Assembly (NCBI GenBank): GCA_029255685.2
Contig: CM055313.2
Location: 22,235,079-22,299,078, forward strand
Reading direction: 5' to 3'
Length of the DNA: 64,000 nt
Origin: Silene conica
Taxonomy: Eukaryota > Streptophyta > Magnoliopsida > Caryophyllales > Caryophyllaceae
Positions 47,642-64,000 of the stretch are shown here, piece after piece (the stretch's first letter is position 1; each line of letters opens with the position of its first letter). The notes under the pieces were generated by a model, which had not been told where the DNA came from, made no database searches, and saw only the letters and a list, made by a program, of their open reading frames with translations. The translations under genes were made by a program, and so were the position numbers.

Positions 47642-50121
47642 TGCCTAGGGGTGATTCTAATTCTTTGTTTTCGACTTCCGGACCGGAAAGGCTTTTTCGA
47701 GCCTTAAGGAGGAGGACAATAGCGAGAGTGAAAATTGATTCCCACGCTTCAACTAGCCACAACTAGCCACAACAACCCATCTACTTCACCCGAACCACAA
47801 AGCCCAAATCAAAGCATTCCAAGCCCAACCTCCGAAAATTTCGACAACCCATTATACCAATCACCACCACCCTCACCTCACATTCCAAACCACCCACAAA
47901 TTCCCATAATGGCCGCCCTTAGGGATCACAATCGGCCAAACCACAATGATACAACAAACCCCATTAATTTTGGCACTCTTGTCCCTCAAAACTTCGAGAT
48001 TCACCCTTCTCAAATGAGCTCTATTGAGAAGAATGCTTTTAGTGGAGCCTCTCATGAAGATGCTCACGGACATTTGAGAAAGTTTAAGGGCAGAGTTGCC
48101 ATGATCAAGAAGACGGGGGTGCCGGAAGAAACTTTGAGGCTAATGCTCTTCCCCTACTCATTGACGGACAAGGCGGATAGGTGGTTGGACATTCATCCCC
48201 CTAATACCTTTACTACTTGGGATGAATTAGCCACGACTTTTCTCGCTAAGTACTATCCATCTTCGAAGACACAATGCTCCGCAATGAAATCACCCAATTT
48301 CAACAGGATGAGGGTGAAAGCTTGGGAGAGGCATGGGATAGATACCAAGACTTGCTTTCTCGGTGTCCTCATCACGGGATACCCACATGGTATACGACCC
48401 AAACCTTCTTTCAAACTCTTCTCCCACGCACCAAGGAGATGGTGAATGCGTCCGCGGGGGGTAGTTTTGACCACCTCCCAAATGAAGATGGGACCGAGCT
48501 TATCAAGAAGATAGTGGATTCCGAAGAAAACTATGGTACAAGAGGGAATTCATTGAGAAGAAGTAGTAAATACCCCAATGAGAGCCTCTCCAACTCCAAA
48601 GCAAATGAAGAAACAAATGCCAAAATTGATTTGTTGACTAAGAAGTTGGAGGAGTTAACAAAGGGGTCTTCAAGCAAAAAAACCAAGGGAAACACTCCGG
48701 GAATGTACCAAGTGAGTAACGTTGTTTCTTGGGACTTTTGTGGGGGAAGTGGGTACACATTCGATGTATGTGCTAATAATTCTAATGAGGGAAGTGGGAG
48801 TGAAAATGAGTTGTATGCCTTTCAAGCATTCAACAACTCTAGGAGTCAAAACACTTTCAACCCGAATTCCAATTACTACCATCCGGGCATTCGTGGAAGC
48901 CCTTACATGAGCTACAAGAGCCCTTATGTCTTGAACCCACACCAACTTCAACAACCCCAAGTTCAAAATCCACCCGGTTTCCAACCAAGGGGTGGAAATT
49001 TCAATCCAAGAAATAATTACCACAATCAAAACTTCCACCAAGGGAATCAATCAAATCAAGCCAGCCAAGGCTTTCCACAAAAATTCAATGACCCGAATTT
49101 CAACCCAAATTTCAATCATCAAAATCAACAAAACTTCAATCCACCAAACCAAAATCTCAACCAACCACCATTCCAAAACAACCCCAATCAAAACCAAAAC
49201 AACTACAACCACAATCCACAACAAAATTTCAATAACAACCAAAATCTCAACAACCCAAACTTCAATCAAAACTTTCCATGAAACAACCAAAACCAAAACT
49301 TCAACAACCAAGCTCCAAGAGGAAACTCCCAAGGTGGGGGTGCAAGGAACGATTATGGGTTCCCCTTGCCCCTCACCAATGCGCCTCATCAAGACTCGAC
49401 AAGCGATTCCCAAGTGGGGGAGTTGTTGAAACTTGTCAAAAACATGCAAGCAACTCACACCCAAGAAATGACGAATTTGAAGAGTGCCAATCAAAGAGAA
49501 ATACGGGAAATGGAGGCTCGAGTTGCCTCTCAAGCTCTAGCAAACCCACAAAGGCCATCGGGCGGCTTCCTTGCCCAAGGCCAAAGTTCCAAGGATGCCT
49601 CACATAATCACCAAGCACATGCGGTGATCTTGAGGAGTGGTACGGAGCTAGAGGACCCGTATAAAGACTACAATTTCGGTGAAGAGGACCCCATTTTGGA
49701 GCTTGTGAAAGAGAAGGAAAAGGGAGTTGATGCAAGCACTTCAAGGGATGATGAGTATTATGTGGAGGACCTCCCTTATGAGGAGAAAGAAGAAGAAGTT
49801 ATCTTGGAGGAAGTTGATGCTAGACAAGAAGAGTTGGTTGCACAACCAACTACGAAGGTAACAAGCAAATTAGCACCCACCAAGGTACTATCTAACCCTC
49901 AACCTACTAGCTTGCCTTATCCTTCAAGGGCCTTGAAGGGAAAAGAAAACTTCAAGTTCACCAATTTTTGTAAGATGCTCGAACAACTTGAAGTGACTCT
50001 TCCTTTCACGGATGTGATTTTGAATATGCCGACTTACTCAAAATTTTTGAAAGAAATCTTGTCGGGAAAGAGAACCGTGGGTAGCCAAGAAGTAATGGCT
50101 ATGAAGGAGGAGTGTAGTGCA
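47642..50121 (+). pseudogene. Athila-like gag, defective (unit 2)
   Basis: Same segments and the same three defects as unit 1: early stop near 47750, frameshift near 48271, TGA at 49279. Differences I found are few, for example Lys to Asn in GSGSEKELY and Glu to Asp in NFGEEEP. The shared defects show that the gag was already dead when the unit was duplicated. Confidence 0.88.
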
Positions 50122-50422
50122 CATCCTAGCATATTAAGAAAATTACCTACTCATGGCTTTGGGAACTACGATAATCATATCAATACTAACTAAATACAAC
50201 ATGATGAAAAATGAATATAAACTAATAACGACAATAGAAAATAAACTAAAACGTAAATATGAGAAGGGATTAAGAAAAGTTACAATAAAAGTGGCAGAGA
50301 ATCATGATGAACAAGTTTCGGAAATGAACTAAAACTTGAAGCAAAACCTAAAAAAGCTACTGTGTTTGTGAATGAAAGTTGATTACTGACTAATGAGAAA
50401 TGATTAGATAAAATAAGATGAT
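50122..50422. repeat. 301-bp host flank block, copy 3 (inside array)
   Basis: Same as copy 2, 4669 bp further on. The first bases differ from copy 2 by one change (Met to Ile in the read-through frame). Confidence 0.85.
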
Positions 50423-52133
50423 TGATGAGCTCTATTTTTGTCTTGTTTTTCATTGTATATTCTTCATTTTCGGTCCCGATTTGACCTCGTTTTGCGTATC
50501 GTTCCTTGATTTTACGTCCATTTCCTCGACTATTCCTATTTGGTTCCCATGTTGTAGGTATTGTGGCGAGAATGAAGAAACGGAGGCAAACGAGATGATT
50601 TTTGGAGCAAAATGAGAAGAAAATGCAAGAAGTCTCTCCAGGCCCTCCCAGCCGGTTCCCAGCCGGCGGCCGGTAGGCCGACTGGGGATCTTGACTTGAC
50701 TTTTGGACAAAAAATGAGCAAAAGTTACAGGAATTGGAAGTTGGCATCTCAGCCGGTCACTAACCGGCGGCCGGTAGGCCGGCTGGTGACCCATTCTATA
50801 CTTAGCCAAATTTCGAGAATTGAAGAATTCGTGTTTTGGGCAGATCCTTAAGAAAAGACTCACAGCCGGTGGCCAACCGGCAGCCGGTCCACCGGCTGGT
50901 GGTACCTGTACAAGGAAGAAAAAAGAAGCAAAAGTCACAAATCTCATATCAGGCTCCCAGCCGTGGCCAACCAGCAGCCGGCCCACCGGCTGGCTGTAGC
51001 TGTGTTGATGAAGACAATGAAGGAAAAATTCAGAAGTTTGCAAAAAGACTCCCAACCGGTCTACCACCGGCAGCCGGTTGACCGGCTGAAAGTCAGATTT
51101 CAGTATTTCGCGCACTATATAAACCCGCACTTAGTCTATTATTTTTTACGCAACATTTGAGATATTTTCAGTCTTATTTTAGGGTTTTTACTGTTCCATT
51201 GAGATACACTTAGCCATCAAAAACTCTCTTAACAAAAACTTTAATCCTTTCTTAGATTTTATTTTTATCTTGTAGTTCTTGATAACCCTTCCTTAGTCAC
51301 TCTCCTAGCTATTGTTCTTAGCCATTGTTAGAGGATTTTTGGTTGTAATTTGGAGGGTTTGAGAAGACTCTTCCTTTGTAATCAAAGCTCTTCACTTTAA
51401 TCAAGTTGTTGGTATAATCTTTCCTCTCTTTACGTATTTATTTTATTTGTTTAAGTTTTCCTTGTTCATTTGTTTACTTTCATCATAATACAACATGTTT
51501 AGCATTAATTCCTCATTTGTTCATGTTTCCTTCTTAATCATGTGTGAGTAGTTTCATTCTAGGGTTAGGGGTTTGCTTGGGTAGTTAGTAACCATGAAAT
51601 ATGCATAGGGTTAGTCTTGTTTTGTCTCTTTGGTTGAGTTTTCACATCATGCATGTTACGTGTTCGACGAGTTGCCTCAACGACGGTTGGGTATTAGTCT
51701 TCGCTATGTTTGCTTTAGACGATGGTCTTGAGTTCCATGAGCATGTTTATGTGTTAGGTTAGCTTTGTTTGTAACGAAAGCTAGGACTAGTCTTGACCTA
51801 AGGGTAGTCGACTCGACAGAAGAGACGACCCTAAACTTACCATAGAAGTGACACAAGACCGTTATCTTACGTTTGGTTACCGACTTACCTAAGTGACCCC
51901 CGACACCCTAGTCCTCCTTATCATCAATCTAATCTTAGCTTTATTGATCTTATTTGCCTTTAGTTGTTAGTCTTTTCGCAAACCAAACTATTACCCCCGA
52001 CTTAAGCCTTAATTGGAACCTAACTAATCATTTTCCCACCATCTTCGCGTTCGACCCCGAACATAATACTACTTTCCTTCGGGTTTACAAATCTTGTTTG
52101 ATGACCGGTAGTGACGGCAAATTCCGGCCATCA
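50423..52133 (+). mobile_element. LTR3 of the array
   Basis: 1711 bp, same palindrome modules (50646-51087) and TATA box (about 51115). The last 450 bp carry changes absent from LTR1 and LTR2 (acgacgg, cttgagttcc, gtaacgaaag, ccctagtcc). It is followed by ATGAT and the rest of the level-1 LTR. Confidence 0.85.
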
Positions 52134-52740
52134 ATGATCCACCGATTAATGTTAACCTACTCCTTATATAGGGAGATTAGGTTAATCACTACTCATTTGA
52201 CCTAAAAAACTGAATTGCAGAAACCGAGGTTTAAGTGAGTTGCTCGATCGAGTTCAAAAATCACTCGATCGAGCACTTCTTCTTCCAGAATTATTCGATC
52301 GAAGCTTCAAAATCCTTCGATCCCACTACACTTCCTGTATTCTTCTCGATCGAGCCCTCACTCGATCGAACACTTTCTCAGCACAATCCCCTCGATCGAG
52401 CAAACACCAGAGCTCGATCGAGTAAATATCAGTCCAAGTTGCTCGTTTGCTGTCCCAGCTGCTTCTGTTCTTCGTTTTCCTTCTGGTTAGGCTCTTTTCT
52501 TCTGGAAATTGCACTTATGAGGCTTGTCAAGTTCCTTGTCTTTGTTCCATCTCCTAAAAGTAACTTACTTCCGACAAAAAGGCATGGTTTTCGCGACTAT
52601 TGCACAATTTTCTACAAAACAACAAGAAAGACACAAAGAAGCGAAATCGGGGAAAAACAGCGCTTAAAACACGTATAAGTGCATGGAAATGCGTGCCAAA
52701 AGATGCTAAAAAGTATATATAATATGCACGCATCAACATG

Positions 52741-59373
<6,633 letters not shown>

Positions 59374-59824
59374 TCTGCCATTACCGGCTTCAATCCATCT
59401 TATTTTTGAGGTTCTGAAATCTGATGTCATTCAGTTTTGTTCGGCACAGTTGAGAGGGTCTATTACTCTATGTTTGACTAAAACACTCTTGATAAAAGAA
59501 TAGAAACGTAAAGAATAAGTTGAGATGTGGAAATACATTTGAATGACGGAATATTTGAACGGAATGCGAGGAGGGTGGAGTGTGTAGTAAGTTAATATTC
59601 AGATTCCTTGATGTGGGCATACAGTGCAAAAGAGATGCTTATATGTCCACACAGATCCAACATACTCCATCTACTCATCTACCAGGAGGTGATGTCAGGA
59701 AATAAGAATGAGCAGAACCAAATATTCCTGATTTTAATTCTGTTTGCCTCTTATTTTATGGCTCATTTCATGGATACCCCAAAATTCGAACATATATATT
59801 CGAGCATTAAATAAAAAGTACGAG
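59374..59824. other. LYSA 3' flank
   Basis: Contains the 3' UTR of LYSA; no other gene. Confidence 0.5.
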
Positions 59825-60239
59825 CAATGACAAAGCTATGCCTTGGCCGGCCGGGCCATGGCCCAGGCTAGCATTTTAAGAACAAATGATAATTGCGCAG
59901 TACAAAATTCAATAAGATATATCTAGCATAGTGGTTATAGCTGAGATGATGAGTTGATCCAGCTGTAGGAGGTCACGGGTTCGAGGATGGTTGGCGACAT
60001 TTTGTGGTTTTTTTATTTTTGAGTTTTTAACAATTTTTTTCATTTGTTTAGATTGTCATTGAGATCTTTTTTTGGTCAACAATAGTTATTTCGCCAAAGT
60101 AGTATTATACGATTTTATTCCAATTTAAATTTATCATAAAGACATTGACATATTGGTATAAGGTCGTGCTAGTAAATGAGTATATATATCATAAAATAAA
60201 AATCGGCCCAGGTACAATTTTTTCCCTAGCTTCGTCCCG
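59825..60239. mobile_element. hAT-like MITE
   Basis: AGTACGAG at 59817-59824 and 60240-60247 is a perfect 8-bp target duplication. The ends share RACRAAGCTA in inverted orientation. It contains a tRNA-like ggtcacgggttcgagg near 59970 but no tRNA. Confidence 0.65.
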
Positions 60240-60530
60240 AGTACGAGTATATATTTGGTTATATAGTAATAGTAAAATACGGAGTATATACGAGTAGCAT
60301 TACCATTTGTGTGCCGACGTTTTTACGTCATGAATTGTTGTTCATGCACACTTACTGTTAGTCTGTTACGCATCCAATTCCACTATCTTGATTCATACCT
60401 AATTATCTAGAACTAGCATATGCTTCGATTCTACTTTCCACTACATTTTGTTTTATTGTTTGTCAAAAGACATGTTAACAAATATCGATAATTTCCGATT
60501 TTATAAGAGCTTCCGTCGGGGTCATATAGC

Positions 60531-62599
60531 CTAGGTAGCACGGACATTTCTCCAAATTAGTCATCCCATGTTCGACACCGTGCCCGACACTCGGACAACA
60601 GACACTCGTCAGACACATGGGTAAACATATTATAGTTTAGATGAGGATTAAAATTTTAAAAAGATCGATTAGAATATGAGTTTGGGTGAAAAAATGAGAA
60701 TTAGTTATAGTAAATGTCAAACTGTACCTATACTTATCTAATCTATAAAAGCAACAACCACAGATCCTATGTGTCGATCTGTGGTTGAAAGTACAATATT
60801 TTATTTCTTTAAATAAGTGTCCCCACCATACACCCCACTTTCTCATAGCCATTTTAATTTATTCACAAACAAATTTCTTTATAGACACCAATATAGCTGA
60901 ACAAGATACAATATATGACTTTCGTGAATTACCCATTGATTAATATAATGAAATTTCTAACAATAATTTCTATTTATAAAAGCAAATGAAATAATTCAAT
61001 CTGCTAACTAAACATATACACCGTCTTATGCCAAAACAAAAAATTACAAATACTACAATCTCATAAATAATTTCATATATTAAATTGTTTACAATAAATC
61101 AACTAAAATCTCATTTGAAACAAAAAAAACTTTTGACATTTGTAAATAAAGATATAAAAATTGATAGAAACTCAAATTTTAATTGGAACAAAAAATCAAA
61201 CTTTTAAAATTTGTAAATAAAGATATAAAAATTGATCAAAAATACGGTATATTCTTCTTTACATGTATGAATATCCACTCCTCGACCCAATCCGCCGCAT
61301 TCATTACTCAACGAAACAGATCTACTGATTAATCCACTTCAATAAATATATTTTGGAGTGTCCTCACTATCAACTTAATTACTTGAAGATTCTAAAAACA
61401 TCAAAGAAAGAAACGAATTATTAATCACCTTATATCTATGAAATTATTGGGTAATTAATAAATTTAAGTGAAATAATTATTAATTTTTGAATGAAGTAAG
61501 TAAAATGGAAGGTAATAGAGTTGAGAAAGGAGGAAGGGGAGCAAAAGATTAAAATGGATGGTGAGGAATTGAGAGGGAATGGCGGAAAGGAGGGAGTAAT
61601 TAGATTAAGGGGAGTGATAATGTGTTTAAGAACATTCCACAAATAATGGGAGGTGTAGAATATTGTACAGTATGGTGTGCTTCGTATATATCTCCCCAGG
61701 TTCAGGTAGGCACGACCCAATTTACCATTGTATATTGTTTTTTATGGGTTTGTAGTTTAAAACGTTTTTTGAACAATAACTTTTTATAGGATTGATTCAA
61801 AAGGAGAAAAATCCAAAGATAACACTTGGAAGAAAAATATATATACCAGATAAAACTGGATAAAAAATGTTATCCAAGATGTGCACGGGTCAAAGTTTCC
61901 ATACTGTTCGTGCATGAGTTTTATAAACGTGCATATCTTAGATTAAATGAAAAATAGGCTTACTAATTTTCACGGGTATCTAAATGAAAAATAAGCTTAC
62001 TAATTTTCACGGGTATCTAACTATTCAAACATGTGAAATTTACTAATTTTGTGTTATTTATCATCCGAGTAATATTTTTCAATACATAAGTCCAGTCCAT
62101 ATAAAATCGTCCGAGTAAAAAAAAAGGTTGGAAACTCAAATTTAGTTACCACGAGCATAACATACTACAATAACGGCATCTTCGCCAATTGCCTATCATA
62201 TACAGAGTATCCTTTACGGTAATTTCAAACCAAGTTTATAATTCAATTTTTTTAATATGCCTTTAATTTAATATTGTTAACCAAATGAGCAGAGAGTTTA
62301 TGAATTTATTTCAAAACTTCATGTACAGAGATAACTAAATTTAAAAGGAGATAATTAATTAATAAAACAATAATCTTAAATGTCAACTCTCTATACTAAC
62401 AAATTTGAAATAACATACCCGTGCAATTTGCACGGGTATAAAACTAGTTTAGATTTAGTTTCAAATACAGGATAAAAATAACATTATACATTATTTACAA
62501 CCACAAAATTTATATTTTATTATAGTTAAATGATGTGTCCCGTGTCCTAAATTTCATGGGATGCCATGTCTTGTTCGTGTCCGTTTTAGTGCTACCTAG
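60531..62599. mobile_element. hAT-like element (CTAGGTAGC family) interrupted by a Helitron
   Basis: CATATAGC at 60523-60530 and 62600-62607 is a perfect 8-bp duplication. The ends CTAGGTAGCACGGAC and GTGCTACCTAG are inverted repeats. The outer parts align with the 312-bp copy at 21558. The extra 1.7 kb is the Helitron at 60737. Confidence 0.85.
60737..62447 (+). mobile_element. Non-autonomous Helitron, 1711 bp
   Basis: Starts TCTAATCTATAAAAGC after an A and ends with CCCGTGC, five bases, GCACGGG (62418-62436), then tataaaa, CTAG and a host T. This is the Helitron rule (A|TC...CTRR|T with a 3' hairpin). The empty site is seen in the related MITE near 21750. No Rep/helicase. Confidence 0.85.
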
Positions 62600-62607
62600 C
62601 ATATAGC

Positions 62608-63173
62608 GTGCAAGTTTCAGTTGAAATATCTGATTTATTTATTTATTTTATTTTACATTATGGATAGCTAGTTTGTTCCGAAAGAGGTTTCTCACCCCTA
62701 TTAATACCGTAAATCGTAGCTTTATCAGACTGTCACTTAACCTGATGAGGTGGTCAATTGGGTTAGGTTTAAGCCGGGTCAATTCGAATTCAGGTTCATA
62801 GTGTTTGTTGCAGGAATTCAGGCCAAATTGAGTTGTTATCAAAGTTATTTGGGGGGAAACAATCCGTATGCGATAATCATCGTTCAAGTTAGATTTAAGT
62901 CTTAATTGACTAGGGGTCAAGACGAGTAGTTCAGGTTATTCAAACCGGATTATTCGAATCGGCTCAATTTTATAAGGTTTTTTCTACCAAGACAGGAGAT
63001 TAGTTTAAAGTAGATACTAGATTTACAACTCACACCATAATTATAAATATTGTTCAACAAATATGTTAGATCAGATGCATGCATAATAGTAAGTAGCCAA
63101 TTATTTTATGATGATATTCAATTCTGTCTTGTGTTTAATTTATTGTTTAATTTGGTTTACCCAATTAGCCATC
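62608..63173. other. Intergenic DNA
   Basis: Nothing recognisable. Confidence 0.4.
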
Positions 63174-63187
63174 ACCAATATAACTTT

Positions 63188-63392
63188 TGTTTTTTTGGGA
63201 CTTGAGGTTTAATCCCGGATCCATGCATTCCCGCACCATCACATGGACCATGTAAACCAAACCCTTCGGGGTCTGCAGTGGCCAAGTGATCCTCGCCCAA
63301 ACTTGTAATCGAACCTGAGATCTCTCAACTCCTACATTTTTGCAAGTTTTAAGATTTAACTCAGTTAACACTGGATTAATACAATTTAGTGT
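63188..63392 (-). mobile_element. SINE, about 205 bp
   Basis: ACCAATATAACTTT at 63174-63187 and 63393-63406 is a perfect 14-bp target duplication. Read on the minus strand there is a Pol III B-box-like CAGGTTCGATTA about 75-95 bases in, a weaker A-box-like ttaactgagttaa upstream, and a short A-rich tail at the 63188 end. Confidence 0.75.
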
Positions 63393-63406
63393 ACCAATAT
63401 AACTTT

Positions 63407-64000
63407 GAATTATAGACATGTAGCTCAAACTTAAACGATAAAACTTAAGCGTCTGGTTTAAAAGTTTGAAATAGAATGTAATGAATTCTAGTTACTTATT
63501 TCTATCCAAATTTTCTAACCACTATTGGGTAAGTAATAGTATTTCATCCCTTTTATTCATTTACTTATTTTTTAGACGTCGCTTTCATTTGTTTATTTTT
63601 TATATTAAAAATGATATTGACGAGTAATTTGATCACTGCTGTATCGATTTCCCTTTGTCATCCAATAAAATAACCATGTATGTACAAATGACCCTTCTTT
63701 TTCCTAGGTCTTTTCGCCAAAAACAAAGATAAAAACACATAGACGGAGGGATGTATACAAACTTCAATTCAAAATTGTAAGTAAACTTGTCCCATATACT
63801 TAAGCTTAAACCTGTTTAGGCAAACTATAGTACAACTAATTAACAAGCAAAAAAATTGATTTCCCGACGACAATGATAGGTCGACCCGATCCCAGACCGC
63901 CCTCTCAAATACTCTTACGTGGTCCATCATTAATGGACGCGACATGTATTATGAGAGGGTGGTACTCGGTATCAAACCACGTCACCTGATGACACCATCT
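63407..64000. other. Window end, intergenic, with an inverted-repeat start
   Basis: No gene. At 63898-63962 CCCTCTCAAATAC pairs with GTATTATGAGAGGG around a smaller GTCCAT/ATGGAC palindrome. This looks like part of a TIR element or hairpin cut by the window edge. Confidence 0.4.

Larger units (their letters stand above)
32329..52133 (+). mobile_element. Level 2: tandem array of an Athila-like gag-only LTR retroelement (3 LTRs, 2 gag units)
   Basis: LTR1 is 32329-42796 with an 8.8-kb insertion inside, LTR2 is 45754-47465 and LTR3 is 50423-52133, each about 1.7 kb. All start TGATGAGCTC and end CGGCCATCA. ATGAT at 32324-32328 and 52134-52138 fits a target duplication. The repeat period is exactly 4669 bp. 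LTR1 and LTR2 are followed by the same tRNA-Asp-type primer site. There are only gag-like frames, with no protease, RT or integrase. Confidence 0.85.
31477..52735 (-). mobile_element. Level 1: minus-strand solo LTR, host of the nest
   Basis: The two visible parts are 31477-32328 and 52139-52735, about 1.45 kb in all. Read on the minus strand it begins TGATGCGTGC and ends CGTGTCA. ACATG at 31472-31476 and 52736-52740 is a perfect 5-bp target duplication. A TATA box (CCCTATATAAGGAG, minus) lies at about 52155-52172. A U5-like ccctgtggaattcaaccct is near 31540. Paired CTCGATCGAG palindromes lie at 52240-52430, upstream of the TATA box. No internal region remains, so it is a solo LTR. It was split by the gag element. 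Confidence 0.85.

Noticed and set aside
59940-60000. tRNA gene (ggtcacgggttcgagg)
   Set aside because: Only a B-box-like string. No cloverleaf arms or acceptor pairing found; it is inside a MITE.

Overview
The window is nuclear DNA of a flowering plant, most likely a eudicot. It has spliced genes with GT-AG introns, an AT-rich background and dense LTR, CACTA, Mutator-like, hAT, Harbinger, Stowaway, Helitron, LINE and SINE insertions. I cannot name the species.

Only three host genes are supported. (1) A Sec14-like phosphatidylinositol transfer protein with a nodulin-type C-terminus (SFH class) on the + strand at 143-4372, with its first exon beyond the left edge. (2) A second SFH-class gene on the - strand at 6424-10954, tail-to-tail with the first. 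The 2 kb between them holds an 837-bp inverted-repeat transposon. (3) A plastid-type diaminopimelate decarboxylase (LYSA, lysine biosynthesis) on the + strand at 54068-59373, with seven exons and two MITEs in its introns.

The rest is mobile DNA. 11-23 kb is a desert holding a TIR-like element filled with a 98-bp minisatellite, a Helitron end with a 102-bp minisatellite, and several MITEs. 23339-29698 is a Mutator-like element bounded by TIRs and a perfect 9-bp target duplication. It carries a broken FAR1/FHY3-type transposase on the - strand and a possible small two-exon gene on the + strand. A copia gag relic follows at 30.5-31.3 kb.

31477-52735 is one nested block, and the target duplications can be read at every level. 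A minus-strand solo LTR (ACATG) was hit by a gag-only Athila-like retroelement (ATGAT), now a tandem LTR-gag-LTR-gag-LTR array. The first LTR of that array was hit by another retroelement, now a solo LTR (GTAGG). That LTR was hit by a 7-kb CACTA transposon (AAT) carrying fragments of a FIDGETIN-LIKE-1 type AAA ATPase. The CACTA was hit by a further solo LTR (ATATG) and a truncated LINE (16-bp duplication).

Three observations stand out. The middle LTR of the array is a crossover recombinant whose breakpoint can be placed within 58 bp. The array unit carries 301 bp of host flank. Four LTR families with different sequences all carry clusters of paired GC-rich palindromes just upstream of their TATA boxes. 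To the right of LYSA, a Helitron sits inside a hAT-type MITE, and a SINE lies near the end.
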